From NCBI RefSeq assembly GCF_000499385.1, contig NW_013654478.1, positions 1-64,000 of the forward strand: a DNA stretch of 64,000 bases, in the 5' to 3' direction. Below the pieces are notes generated by a model. It had not been told where the DNA came from and did not search any database. It saw nothing but the letters and a program-made list of their open reading frames with translations. The stretch's first letter is position 1. The number at the start of each line of letters is the position of its first letter. The position numbers were made by a program, and so were the translations under genes. Below are positions 11,466 through 23,978 of the stretch, piece by piece. Source of the DNA: Eimeria necatrix (lineage: Eukaryota; Apicomplexa; Conoidasida; Eucoccidiorida; Eimeriidae).

Positions 11466-13324
11466 TGGGTGAAGACGCGAGCAGTGAAAGACAAACAGTT
11501 GCTCAATACCGCCTATTCTTTCAATTTAATCTATTGAATTGATTGAAGTAACTAATTAATAAAGTAGAAGAAGCGGAGTGGTGGAAACAGCCAGACGGTG
11601 GAGCGCAATCCGAATCGAACCGTGTGCAGCAGCTACCGCCGCCGCCGCAGCAGCAGCAGCAGCGGCACCGTTTGTGCGAGCGCAAACGCACAACTTGCAT
11701 ACAGCAAAATGCATCTTGATGAGCCATCAAATTACAATATGTGTACTAACGACACGTGCAAGACACGTGTACATGGATATATGGTCGGAGCAATGTGTTA
11801 ATTTGTACAAATATCCTTCCATGCGCGAAATTTGTTTCTACACCCCTTAGTCCTGCCTTCAGCAGCAAGCCAAAAGGTTAGAAATTTTTCCCACCATATC
11901 AGGGCATCTCCGCCCGAGCTCAACGAAGTGTGGCCCCTGAGTCAGCGTCCCCAGTGTCCAGTTAAGCATGTGGGCTAACTACAGATCTAGCAGCCAGAGC
12001 CAGTGCAGCATAAATAAAGAATGCCTAAAGTACCTAAAATAACCTATAATGGCTAGAGATCTCACAATTGCATGTCTGGGCCTCTGAGGAATGGAGCCCT
12101 ATCCACCCTGCGACAGAGGCCACGGGAATTTGAGTCAACAGTTTCAAAAAGGCACTTAGAGGGGCTCAACATTTGCCTGTCTCGTGAGCCGGCGTTGGCG
12201 AGAAACTGCGCTTCAGAAACTGGCTCGTGAAGCAGCAGAACTTTCGAAGGCACCAGCCCATAGACCTAAAAGGGCAACAGCTCCACAATTCCAGGACCAC
12301 GCTGACCCCGACTGTGGCTCTGAATGTTCGATCTTCTCCTTTCTGTATACAACTGTTCTTAAGGCATATCAAATGAGTTAAGGCGTTTAAAATTGATCCC
12401 TAGGGTCTCAGCTAAACGCTGGAGTGCTCACGCGGCGCCGCATGACTGCTGCCTTGCTTCGGCTGCGACCTTTGCTTCGATCGCCACAGGCTCTAGCTGC
12501 TGCGGACTTGGGTTCTACTTTACTTTTTTTCTCTGTTCCACCCACGCTGAGTGCCACAGCGCCAAAGGCCTCGTAGAAATCTAAATTATGGCCTAATCCC
12601 CACCCCCTTCGCATGCATTTACGCACACAAATGCATGCATTGCGTACATTCACAAGCATGCTTCGACATAAATATGCATGAAGATTCAAATTGAGAAGCT
12701 CTAGCAAAGCGGGGGCCTCCGGGGCTCTGCCAGCAGGAAGCTTTCAAGTATGTAGGATTACTGCTTGAAGTAAGGTCTCGCGATTTGGGGCTAAGGATTT
12801 CGTGTCTACAGAAACCAAATCTAATGCTCCTGCCTGATGTTGCGAATTTCTGCAATCTTAGGCTTTTTATTATTGTGTACGTACACCTCAAAGTGCGTAT
12901 GAAGCGCTCACCAGCAGCCACCACAGAAAAAAACCACCACCCTGTACATGCTACCAACAATTTGTTGGTGCAGCTGTTGCTGCTGCTGCTGCAGCTTGGC
13001 TGCTGCATTCGAAACAGAAAAAAGCGCGCCGCCCCAACAAGGGTTCGGCACGGAAATCTCGGCTGTGCCACAGCAACCTGCAGCAGCGGCCGTCCCTGCT
13101 GCTGCAGGACAAATACACCACTGCAGCAGTAGCAGATGGTGCTGCTACTACTGAAGCAGAAAAAAGGCAGCAGACGCTGCTGCTTTTGCTGCTGCTACTG
13201 CTGCTCCTGGCGTTAAAGCTATTAGGCTGCTGCTGCTGCTGCACGTTTCCTCAGCAGCAACAACAGCTATCACAATCTAATTAAATTCATAACAGGACTT
13301 TGCCCCATCTACCTATCTTGTGCA
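11466..13324. other. Intergenic, no confident gene
   Basis: Holds the 5' flank of the dehydrogenase, a mixed-composition middle, and CAG/CTG tracts from about 12960 to 13260. The stretch 12600-12680 has several ATGCAT/GCATGC motifs. No frame here has a recognisable domain, and the Cys/Leu-rich and Ser/Gln-rich frames are repeat translations. The far end would include the 3' untranslated region of the AP-2 alpha appendage gene. Confidence 0.5.
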
Positions 13325-15935
13325 TCAAGACGCTATTGGGGCCCTCGCCAGCTGTGCATACACCTCAGACCGAATGGCCGAGCTCAGCACGCCGTCGCTC
13401 GCCCGCACCACCAGACGGGCGCGGCCCTGCTGCTGGCCCGACCCCAGCTCTAGCCTGCAGAGAGAGCAGCAGCAGCAGCAGCAAGTGCGCCTTCTGTGCG
13501 AAGCTACAGGAGGGCGTACGCAGCTCTACACAGCAAACTACGTGAAACAACAACAAGTGACACACCGGGCCAAAACAACGAGACGAACGACAGGTCGTGT
13601 CTGTTGCTCTTCCTGTTGCTGCTGCTGCTGCTGCTCATTCTGCTGCTGCGGCAAAACGTTTCCTGAAGGCCGCTGCATGCTGCCAGCCACAGCCAGAGTC
13701 TGTGCGTGGCTCTCGCCCGCTGCAGCACAGAGAGCTAGAGCACCGCCCTGAGCAGCACAAACAGCAACAGCAGTGACAGGTGCAGCAGCAGCAAAAGCAG
13801 CAGCAGAAACGCAGAAAAACCTCCAGACACCGTCCAGCGCACGGCGCAAACCGCTGCATCTCAGCCCAACCACATGTAACCGCAACTGCAGCAGCATCAA
13901 GAACAGCAGTAGCAGCAGCTCCTGCTGCCTTGCTGCCGGTGGCTCACTAGCTGCAGGCGCCGCACGAGCGATAGCATTGAACCCTGGAGTTGGGGGTGGA
14001 GGTTGAGCACACACGCAGCTGCAGAGAAAGAGAGGAAAACGGCAAATTGCAACTTCGCTTGCGTAGCCTGGTTTCGAATACATGTGTCTAACTATCCAAT
14101 ATTGCTGCTATGCAGAATCTTCTGTAAACACTACTGTATATGAAATCATTATGGACTCGGTGCAGATCACGAAGCGGCGCCTTGGCCTGATTTGTTCCGC
14201 TTCCACTTTTAGTTGCTCCTACAAGGCGTGACGACAAATGCAACCACTGTTGCATTTCTAATATGTTGATTAGAACAAGAAATGCCTATCGGCAATGTGG
14301 ATTGCTGCTACGACCACTCGTTGCCTCTGCTGCCGCTGCGGATTTCTACGAAACCAGCAGCAACCTTACTTTCGTTCAATGCGAAGTGCTGCAAATTCCA
14401 AAGCTGGTAGAAGTCATCTGCGCCCATTTGATGGCCCTCGACGAACCGCGACAAAGACAGAGGAATAAATACCTCGCGCCTCCAGGGTGTGGCATCGGGC
14501 ATCCTGAGAACGCAGCGGAGTCGCCAGTCAGAAGCGTGCAGCAGACTACTGAGCCATCAGCAGCAAATCAACACCTGACATTGACTACTGGCAAAAAGCA
14601 ACCAAACTTCATCTTTCCCCAGTCAAAAAGTTGCCACTGGAACAACTGGACAGGCGCATCACAAACGAACGAGCAGCGGCGCAGCAACCAAGGCATCGGG
14701 AAACGCGAAATACACAAGGAAAGGTATGCAAAAAACAAATGATGACTGCAAAGCTGTCAAATCCATAGAAGCAGAAACCCTCATTTGGAAATAGAGTCAA
14801 CTTCACAAGTCGAAAATCGACAAATAAGCTCTTCACAAACGCGCATGCGCAAATGCACTGTGGGAGCCCAGACGTGGACACTACACTGAAAGCCACAGCC
14901 TCACAAATGCGAAGACGCATACGGCAACAGCAGCACGCACGCAGATGCAGGCCATTTAATCCCACAATGAGGAAGAATCAAATGCATGCAGCGAACAACA
15001 ACCAAGAGAACAACGAGCAAACGATGAGCCGGTGGATATACGGAAGGACAAAGTGCACACGCAGGCGCAATGTGTTTCAACTAAACAAATCAGTAGGGGA
15101 ATAAACGAAGAACCAATTCATAGAGAAAAAGGCAGGCAAGGAGCAAGAAGCAGAAAGCACAAATTGCGCTAAGTGGACTGCTCGGCTGGTCTGCGGCCTA
15201 CAAGAAAGAGACGCGCATCATTGGGCAGTAGTCGAAGGGCTCCACGCACTGCAGCAGCAAATGCTGCGGAAACACACGGCAACAGCAGCAGCAACAACAA
15301 AGATAATGCAGCAGCAGAAAAAATCGGAAGGCACCCAATGTCGCGGCTACACCAGCAGCGTCGGTAGAGCCACTGCAGTAGCAGCACAAGTTGGAAGACA
15401 CACAGCTATGCCAGCAGCGCCAGCGACACCCCTGCAGCAGCAGCAGCAGCAGCACTGCTGAAGTTGGTGCTGCAACTGTCGCGCTTACATGGGCCACCTG
15501 TTCCCTGCCCTTGAGGTACTGCAGCTGCCGCTGGGGGTCCTCTGGCTCCAGCAGCAACCCGCCACTTGCTGGCAGCAGCAATTCACAACAGAACTGCTGC
15601 AGCATGCTGCTCCTCTTGTTGCCGAAGTAAATGCTTATGCGGCCTGAGAGGCCCTTTATTGTCTTCTGCACTCCAATCTGAGGCAAAGATCAAAGCACAA
15701 ACCGCATGCAGATGCACCAGCAGCAACCCTCAAATGATACTTCGCTACAGCTGCAGGGTCTACGCCCTGCAGCAAACACGCAGCAGCAGAGACCCTCGAG
15801 AAGAAAAAGCTAACAGCATTCGCAGCACCAAAAAGTTTAGCGCAAGCAACAAAGGTACCTGCAGCGTCTCGTCCTCTAAAAGCACCCCACTGTCTGTTAG
15901 CAGCAGCGGCAGAAAGCCGGTGTCCATAGACCTCG
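13325..15935 (-). CDS. AP-2 alpha-adaptin appendage (ear) exons; trunk not found
   Basis: Exons reconstructed on the minus strand: 15935-15859 (LLLTDSGVLLEDETLQ), 15677-15489 (IGVQKTIKGLSGRISIYFGN through GREQVAH), 15248-15202 (CVEPFDYCPMMRVSFL), 14479-14370 (REVFIPLSLSRFVEG through LNES), a 14018 start (ACVLNLHPQLQGSMLSLVRR), a 13537 start (CCVELRTPS) and 13454-13325 (ARLVVRASDGVLSS, stop TGA). In order these match the beta-sandwich and then platform subdomains of the alpha-adaptin ear, which recruits endocytic accessory proteins. The first five joins keep frame; those between 13950 and 13454 are unresolved. Alpha-adaptins carry a roughly 600-residue helical-repeat trunk before the ear; none is recognisable upstream on this strand. 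The frame of the first ear exon is open back to 16668, into hydrophobic sequence and coiled-coil exons, so the true 5' end is unknown. Confidence 0.65.
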
Positions 15936-16492
15936 CTGCAGCAACATGCGGCATGGGACACAAAGACTCTTCCGGCGCCGCTGCAGTAGCAACTCCTGCT
16001 GCCGCCATTTCCGACGAATCCGCTCCAAGTCCGCGTTGCTGCAGCAGCAACAGCAGCAACCACATAATGAACAATCTACTAACTCCAGCCACCAAGTAGC
16101 ACAGCAGCAGAAAAAGCAATAGAGACAACAAGAATGGCAGCGCAGCAGCAGTTCCACCACGAGCAGCAGCAACAGCAATAGCAGCAAAGCAACCTACGGC
16201 GAAGCGCCAGGCCGCCGACTCTCCAGCTGCAAGGGGCTCTTCTATTGTGTCCGTGACGGACTCTACACAAGCACTGCTGCTGAACAGGTGATCCTGTTGC
16301 TGCTGCTGCCGCTGCAGCTGCCTCCCGTTGCTGCGAACTCCCCGGTGCAACTCACCCGCCAGCCCGACCGGCAAAGAACTTGCGGTGCTGCAGCGCCCAG
16401 GAGAGAGAGCCCTGTCTGCTGCTGCTGCTGCTTTAGACTTGTGTCCGTCAGCGCGGCCCCCAAGAGCTGCAGGCCGCGCTGTTGCTGCTACT

Positions 16493-19400
16493 TGTACTGC
16501 AGCAGGTGTCGTGAAAAGCAGCCGCTGCAGGCCATGCAGCTCCTGCTGCAGTCGCCGTTGCTCCGCATTGCTGCCCAAGATCGCCTCCTCGTGGAGCGCG
16601 ATGGTCCTCTCGGCAACTGCAGCAGCAGCAACAGCCCTCAGCAGCAGCAGCCAATATAGAGCACGCAAAACAGCAACAGCAGGTCAAGCAGCAACAGCCG
16701 CAAGGTCTGCAGCAAAGAGGCTCTACCAGCAGCAGCACCACCAGCAGCATCTACAACAGCAGCACCAGCACCAAAGAACGACAAAAGAGCTGCAGCAAAG
16801 TCAACAGCAGCGGCGAAACCAACAGCAGCAGCAACCAAAACAGCAGCAGCAGCAGCAGCTCCGCCATACTGTCTAGGTCATCTGCAAGCTTCGACGCCCT
16901 CTCGCTCTCCTTCAGCCACATCTCTTTCGCCATTTCTGCCGCTGAGGATCTTTGCTGCAGCAGCAGCTGCGTCGTCTGCAGCGCCTCCTCTGCTGCCTTT
17001 TGCGCTGCTCGGCTGGCCTTTAGGTCCTGCTGCAGCTTCTGCAGCTCCTGCTGCTGCTCCTCCAGCTGCTCCCTCAACATCTCCTGCTGTTGCTCGCTGG
17101 CTGAAAGAGATGCCTCCGTTCGTGCTGCATCGGCTTCAACAGCAGCTAGCTGCTGTTGCAACTGCCGTCGCTGCTGCCGCAGCAGCGCCACCTCCGCGCT
17201 CCACTCAGCAGCAGACCGTCGCTGCTCTTCCTCGTTGCTGCTACTTGCTTCTGCTGCTTCTCCGACTGAGTGCTTTTCAGCAGCGCCCACTTTTTGCTGC
17301 CACTCTTGCTTCTGCTGCTGCTGCAGGCTGCCGCAGGCAGCAGCCACAGACCCAGAATCTGAGTCATCTGTCTCTCTTGGTGAAGAGTCCAAGAAAGAAA
17401 CCTTCTGCAGCAGAAAAGCAGCAGCAGGAGCAGCAGCAGCGAAGAGATAAGCAGCAACAGCAGCAAAACACGCCTAGCAGCGGCGCAAGCAGCACGGTTC
17501 AAAGGCTAAGCAGTAGCAGCAGCAGCAACCAACTAGCAGCAACAAGAAGCAGCCACCCCAAAAGCCTAGAGAAGCAACAAACAGCAGCAGCACCAGATGC
17601 AGCAACTGCCGACTGGCTCACTTTCTCTGGAGGGCTCGCCATGGGCCTGTAGGCTGGAGGATGCTCGTAAGAATGCTGTGGCTCAGTAGGCTGCTTCTGC
17701 TGCTCTTTCTTTGGTTGCTGCTGTTGCTCCTGCTGCTGCTGCTGCTGTTTTTGCTTGTCCGCCGGGTCATCCCAAACAAATCGGCCGCTAGAAATGGGCT
17801 CTGGGGGCCACCAAGCAGCAGGGGAAGGCCACGTGGGCTGTTCAAAGCTGTTCTGCTGGCTGCTGCTGCTGTCCTGTTGTTGCAGCTGGGTAGCTCTTTG
17901 CTGCTGCTGCTGCTGCCGCTGCTGCTGCCTATCTCGCGGGGACAAGTCGGAGCCACTGTCGGATAGGGCGGAGGAGAATGCCCCGAAGTCCTCGAAGCTT
18001 GTAGCTGCGCTGCTGCGTCTCTTTTCCGCTTGGTGCCGCCCCTGCTGCTGCTCTTGCTGCTGTTGCCGCTGCTGCTGCCGCTGCTGCTGCTGCACCTGCT
18101 GCTGCTCTTGCTGCACTCTAGTAGCGCCTACGCCTTCCAGAGAATCCCAGCTGCTGCGTGCTGCAGCACTAGCAGCAGCAGGCCCGAGAGCCTCTCGCAA
18201 GCCCTCTGCCTGACCTGAAAATTCGGCCACTTCCAACGAAGTTCCCCAGCCCTGAGGCGTGTCCGGCGCGCCCGCAACAGCAGCAGCTGGAGCAGCAGCA
18301 GATGCAGCAGCAGCAGCAGCCGAATCCGCCTGCAACACTGCCGCACCTGTTTCATCCTCAGGGCTTGCACCCGAGTTCACGCCCCCCGCGGTGCTGCCAG
18401 CTGCTGGTTCGTTCCCTGCTGCTGCTGCTGTTGTTCCAGTTGCTGTAGTTGTTGCTGCTGTCGTGTCCGGAAACGTTATACCTGTATCGATCGTGAAGGA
18501 CGCTTCTTCAACAGCTTTCGAGTCTCTGCTGTGGCTCCTGCTGCTGCTGCGCTTCTCTTTGCGGCTGCTGCGGCTGCTGCGGCTGCTGCTGCTGCGCTTG
18601 CTTGTCGGACTCTTGCTGCTGTTGCTGCTGTGCGTGTTCAGCTCACCAGCAGAAGTTCCAACCCCCTGGTTCTCTTCCCCCTTTCGCTGCTGCTCCTGTT
18701 GCTGCTTCTGCGGCTGCTGTTGGAGTTGCTGCTGCGTCGCGTCAAAGGGCTCGTCAGCGATTGCAAAAAGCATGAGCTCGTCTGCTGCTGCGCTTGGAAC
18801 AGCAACGGCAGCAACAGCAGCTGCTGCAGCAGGTGCCGCAGCAGGAGACGCCAAATCTGCTTGCTCAGAAATCATTGGAGTGCGTACATCTGTGCTGCTC
18901 GTGGGTCCCTCTGTTGTTAAAGCGGCTTCAGAAAGCCCTTGGTCTTCTTCTGCTGTTGCTGCTGTTGCTGCTGTTGCTGCTGCTACTGCTGCTGCTGCAG
19001 CTGCTGCTGCTGCTGCTGCGTCTGCTATACTGTTTGTTTCATTGTCATGCTTCCGCTCGTTCCAGTCCAGCTGTCGCTGCTGCTCTTGCTGCTGTTGTTC
19101 GTGCGGCTGCTGCTCTTGGCGCTGCTGTCCCTGCTGCTGCTGGTCGTGTTGCTGCTCCCCATGTTGATGCTGCTGCTGCTGATGTTGCTGCTGCTGAGTC
19201 TCCTGGTTAAGATGGGCACGTGTAGCTTCCAAATTTTGTAGAGTCGCCTCCACGGTGTCCAGGAGCTGCAGAGATACCCCAACAGCAGCAGCAGTACTTT
19301 TGCTTCAAGCAGACACGAAGCACTTGCTGCAGCAGCAGCAGCAGCAATGGCACAACGCGCTGCTGCTGCCCTTTTCCTAGACCATTCCTAGCCCGTAAGC

Positions 19401-19790
19401 GCAAGAGCCAGTAGCAGAAGCCGCAAATCGAGGCAACAAACACCCACGTCACTCGCCTGGGGTGCAGCAGCACTCGCCGCACCACTGGAGGTGCGGCAGC
19501 AGCAAAGACCGCAGCTGCAACAGCAGCAGCAATAGCAGCTATAGATTAGCAGCAATCAAGCATACCCTTGAAACGTCTGCAAAACGGTCGAGACGTCCCT
19601 CATCTACAAGCTGTGTTGCGTCCCGCTGCAGCTGCTGCTGCTGCTGCTGCAACCCTTCCTTCAGGGAGTCTAGCATTGACAGCCCCTCAGCAGTTGGCTG
19701 CTGCAGAAGCTCCTGCAGGAGCTCCAGGCTCGACATTACCTCTAGCGCAAGAGCAGCAGCAGAAGCAAAGCATGGAGCTCCGGACGTCAT
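16493..19790 (-). CDS. Large coiled-coil, Gln/Ser/Ala-rich protein (golgin-like?)
   Basis: Candidate exons: about 19741-19566 (MSSLELLQELL through DRFADVSR), 19265 to about 17600, 17404-16870 and 16616 to about 16493. The 17404-16870 exon is a long heptad-type coiled coil (ALLRQQRRQLQQQL, EMLREQLEEQQQELQKLQQD) and continues in frame into AERTIALHEEAILG. The large middle exon mixes Gln, Ser and Ala runs with short acidic/aromatic islands such as FEDFGAFSSALSDSGSD and FVWDDPADK. Further downstream a hydrophobic stretch (LPFLLSLLLFLLLCYLVAG, about 16150-16090) could be a membrane anchor, but it is flanked by a possible donor and may be intron. Coiled coil plus possible C-terminal anchor recalls golgins; I recognise no defining domain. 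Several acceptors end in CTGCTGCAG. Confidence 0.5.
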
Positions 19791-20111
19791 TTGACCAGCA
19801 GCAAGCTCAGACGCAGCAGCAACGGAAGCAACAAGACAAACACATTCATAAGTGCAGCAAAAGCTGCCGCAGCGAAACAGCAGCTGTTGCAGCGGCCTGC
19901 TGCTGCTGGTGCTGCGGCGGTAAGCCGGCGCTCAAACTTGGCTTCGTAGCTGCCACGCAGCAGCAGCAATACGCTGCGCCGTATGCAGCTCCAAAATATG
20001 AATAATGAAGCACCAGTAGGTGTGTGGCAGCAGCAACTTAGCAGCAACAGCCACGCAGCAGCAGCAACTGCAGCACGAAAAGCAGCAGCAATCGCAGCAG
20101 GAACGCACCTG

Positions 20112-20164
20112 CAATGCGAATCTCGACTGACGAGGTCGAGGCCGTCAGATTTGGCGGAACCTGT

Positions 20165-20196
<32 letters not shown>

Positions 20197-21800
20197 GCTT
20201 GGGTTCTGGCTGCTGCTCAGCAAGAGCATTTGCTGCTGCTGCTGCAGCAGCACCTCCGCAGAAGTGCCGCACATGGCTTGGACCTCCATTTCCGGCAACG
20301 GGGGGGCCTTGTCTACGCCAAGGCTCTGCAGCAGCACTAGGGACCTTTTGATTTCCTGCTGCACGCCGAGGGGGTCTGCTGCTGCTGCTGCTGCTGCTGC
20401 TGCAGTGTACAGACACCTCGCAGCAAGCATGCCGCAGCAACGCATTTCCATTTCAGTTGTGCCCGTGGGAAACAGCACCTGCAGGCGGGTTTGAGCTGCT
20501 AGCGCCTGCTGCTGCTGCTGCTGCTGCTGCTTCCGCCGAGGCGGCGGATTGGGGGACCGCAGCAGCATCAAGACAGAGAACTGCTGCAGCCACTGAAGAA
20601 GCGAAAGCGAAGCTGACAAAGCTGAGGCATTGTTTCTGCTGCTGCTGCGGCTGCTGCTGCGGCGCACCCCCGGAGCTTGTGCAGCAGCTATGAGCAAGAC
20701 AGCAGCAATAATGCGGAAGTAGCCAGAGGCTTCGAGCAGCTGCTGCAGCAGCAGCAGCGCCAGCAACTTGCTGTCCGACCCTGCAGCGGGCTGCAGCAGC
20801 CGCTGCTGCAGCAGCTGCTGCGCAACAGCACGTGCGTTGCCCAAGTCCTCGCAAGAGGAGGCAACGGCGCCTGCTGCAGCTGCTGCTGTTGCTGCTGCTG
20901 CTACGCGATCGCGGCTTGTGCTGGCTCCGTAGGGCCGCGGTGTAGTAGCTGCCAGAGCCTGCAACACGCAGCAAAAGCAGCAGCAGCAGCAGCAACAGCA
21001 GCAACAGTGAAAGAAGTGCAACAAATCCGGATTTTTAAGCAGCGAAGATGTCCACTGGAGCTGCCGCTGCAGCCATTAGGCAGCCTAAGCGAGCAGCACC
21101 AGCAGCAGTTCAATGAAGAATGCGTAGAAAGCGGGATCCTGCCGGAAACAGCTGCAGATCCGGCTGCTGCTGCCGCAATGCTGCAGCACTAGCTGCCGCA
21201 TCAGCGAAGGCTGCAGGCGAGGCAGCGGCGGCAGCAAGAGATATCCATGGAGGTGAGTAGCAGCTTCTCCGTTGGCCGGAAGGCCTGCTGCTGCTGCTGC
21301 TGTGAGGTATAGCTCACTTGCTGCGCTGCAGCTTCAGCGTCTCGGGTTGCTGCATTGGCCCGTGTTGCTTGCTGCTGCAGGGCCTGCAGCTCCTTCTGTT
21401 GCTGCTTCTGGGTGGAGGAAAGCCACGTAAAAAGCCCCATTTTGCCACTGGTGGACCTGCTACTGCTGCTGCTGCTGCTACCCCTGCTGCCGCTGCCGCG
21501 GAGGCAGCCTCACTCGTGCGTCCAGCCACAGTTGCTGCCGTTGTTGCCGCTGCTGCTGCTGCTGCTGCTGCAGCTCTACTTGGTTTGTGGGCTTCTTTCC
21601 TTGAGGTCGCTGAATCCATCTAAGCTCCGCACGCACAGGCTTTCCGGTGTACGTGCGGCGGCAGCAGCAGCAGCAGCTGCTGCTGCTGCCGCCGCTACTG
21701 CACTCTGAAATCAAGAGCACTTGGTTCGCCCTTGCTGCCCTCTCCGCATACAAGCCGCTGTGTTGCCCCCAGAGCGGCTGCAGCTGGGTTTGCAGCTGGT
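20112..21800 (-). CDS. Unidentified helical protein exons, possibly 5' part of the coiled-coil gene
   Basis: Minus-strand frames with non-repeat helical content: about 21800-21700 (LDQLQTQLQPLWGQHSGLYA, ANQVLLISE), about 21440-21250 (MGLFTWLSSTQKQQQKELQA) and a long exon from about 20961 to 20112. The last follows a TGTTGCAG acceptor, contains EDLGNARAVAQQLLQQRLLQ and KRSLVLLQSLGVDKAPPLPE, and ends at a GCAG/GTGCGT donor. Poly-Gln and poly-Ala runs interrupt all of them. I do not recognise the family. The next minus-strand exon (about 19741) begins the coiled-coil gene and may belong to the same transcript. Confidence 0.35.
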
Positions 21801-22780
21801 CCAGTGCTGCTGCTGCTGCTCGTGTTTCTGTTGCTGCTGCTGCTGTTGCCGCAGCCGGTGCATGTAAAGGCCCTGGAGCCCTTTATACGCAACAACTGTT
21901 CAGGTGCTGCTAAAAATATCTAAAACTAACTCATTGGAGGCTCTAAAAACGGACCTGCAAGAGCGGCGCCGCAGCAGCTGCTGCTGCCGTTGTTGCGGTT
22001 GTCGCTGCTGCTGCATGCCTAAACAGCGAAAGGGATGAGACACAGCAGCAGCACCAGCAGTTTGTCCCCCAGCGTCAAATCTGCTATAAATGAAACTCCC
22101 ATTTGCAGTGAGGCAGCAGCAGCAGCAGCAGCAGCAGGGTTCAGGGCCAATCGACGGTCAGCGCTCCTGTTGCTAGCAGCAGCAGCAGCGGCAGCAGCAA
22201 TCGGCAGCAGCAGGAGCTGTTTCCCCAGCAAACGTTGCTCTCGTGTCTGCTGCCCACCTTCCTCCGTGCTGCAGCAAAAATACTGTGAGAAATTATACTT
22301 TAGCTCGAGAACAAACTCTAGCGGCTCTTGCCGCTGCTGTTGCTGCTGTCCTTGTTGACCACCCGGGTCTCTGTGGGCTGCGGCGCTGCCGCCGCTACAT
22401 AAGCAGCAGCAGCAGCGGGAGTCTGCGCGGGCAGCGCCAATAAGAGCCTTCCTTTTTGTCTGATTGTTTGCATTTTCTGTGTCCTGCTGCCATGTGGAAG
22501 TGTATGCAGCTCTACGCTGCAGGAGCTGCAGCAACAGTTGCTGCTGCAGCCGCTGCTGCCTGCCGCAAGCGCGTTCCCTATTTCAGCGCCGCTACCGACC
22601 CCCAGCCCTTCCCCCTAACAAGGTAGATGTTCCTATAAAAGCAGCAGCAACGAGGCTACAGCAGCAGGGGCAGCCTAACTGCAGCAGCAGCCTGCAAAAC
22701 TACTTTGGCGCTGCTGTCTAGAAGTGTCCAGCAATATGTCCCAAGCAAAAGAGCCCCCAAGAGGTCCCAGCAAGTCCTCT
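21801..22780. other. CAG/CTG-rich intergenic DNA, no gene recognised
   Basis: Imperfect CAG and CTG tracts alternate in polarity. Open frames on both strands translate to Ala, Cys, Leu, Ser and Gln runs. No conserved motif or splice-linked exon is visible. Part of it may be 5' flank of the minus-strand helical-protein exons. Confidence 0.4.
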
Positions 22781-23955
22781 GGGGCTTCCTGGAGGCCACG
22801 TAGGACACTGCGAAGTCCATTGGGGTCCTGAAAAGGGCCCCCAAGGCCCCCTGGAGGCCCGATGGGGGCCCCCCTTGGGCCCCCTGGAGGCCCGATGGGG
22901 TCCCCCCTTGGGCCCCCTGGAGGCCCGATGGGGGCCCCCCTGGGGCCCTTTGGTGAGGAGTCGCTGGGGCTCTGAACTTATATGCTGCTGTGTATTCAAC
23001 AGTTCACATGAAAAGCAGCTGGCTGAGAATAGAGCAAAACAACAGAAGCAGCGACACAGACAAATAATAGCACGAAGCAAACGGACAGGAGAGGCAGCAG
23101 CAGCAGCTGCTGCTGCTGCTGCTGCGCCTTCTGTCATTAAAGGCAAACGAGCCACAGCCCTCACACTGAGGGCTCCTGGGGCTCCCCACCTTTAAGAGCG
23201 GCCACAGGGGCCCCACTGAGTCACAAGGACTTTACTTGAGGCCCCTCTGGCGCTCTTGGGGGCCCCCCGTGGGGCCCCCCGAACCCAAAACAAGGGCTGG
23301 GGGCCCCCCTACTGGCGGCGGGCTCCCTAGCTGCAGCCGGCTGCAGACGTAGAGCCCCAGCCAGCCCATAGGCTACTCCCTGAGGGTCACAGGGGGCCCC
23401 TCTGGGCCCACAGGGGGCCCTTAGGGGGCCCCCTAGGGACGCTTACGGCCCCTTTGGGGGCCCCTAGCAAACCCCAAGTTGATCTATAGAGCTGCTTGCC
23501 AGAGCTTCTTACAGCAGCAAATCAGGGCCGCTCCTGGGGCCCCGGCAACAGCCACAGGGTACTGCAGCAGGGGCCCCTGGAGCATTGTTGGGGCCTGCAG
23601 TCTCTTAACGCCTCTCTAAGGCAGTCTCCCACAACTGGGGGGCCCCCGAGACTCCTCAACGTCTAAGGGGCCCCCTTAAGCCCTGGAACGTTCTAGGGGC
23701 CCCCAAGCGCCAAGGGGGCCCCTTCGCAGGGCCCCCTGGGGCCCCCCGGCCACGGGGTTCCTTTCAGGCTTGGAAGCTTCGGGGCCCCCCAAAGCCCCGT
23801 AGAGCCCCAGGGGGCCCCCTGAACCCCGGGGGGCTCCCAGAGCCCCGGGGGGCTCCCAGAGCCCCGGGGGGCCCCCTGGGCCCCCGGGGGCCCCCATAGC
23901 CCTGGGGGGCCCCCAGAACGCCGGGGGCCCCGAGAACCCCCGGAGGCCCCAGTAG
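22781..23955. repeat. GGGGCCCC-rich block
   Basis: About 1.2 kb dominated by runs of GGGGCCCC/GGGGGCCCCC with short spacers such as TGGAGGCCCGATGGGG, the latter in several near-identical copies at about 22850-22945. The core is palindromic, so both strands look alike. Translations are Gly/Pro-rich in every frame with no domain. One 23-base unit ending in GAGCCCCGGGGGGC recurs back to back near 23830-23870. A CAG/CTG patch interrupts at 23090-23125. It lies directly downstream of the Dnmt2 stop codon. Confidence 0.8.
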
Positions 23956-23978
23956 TTTTGTGTTGTTTGGGTTGGTGG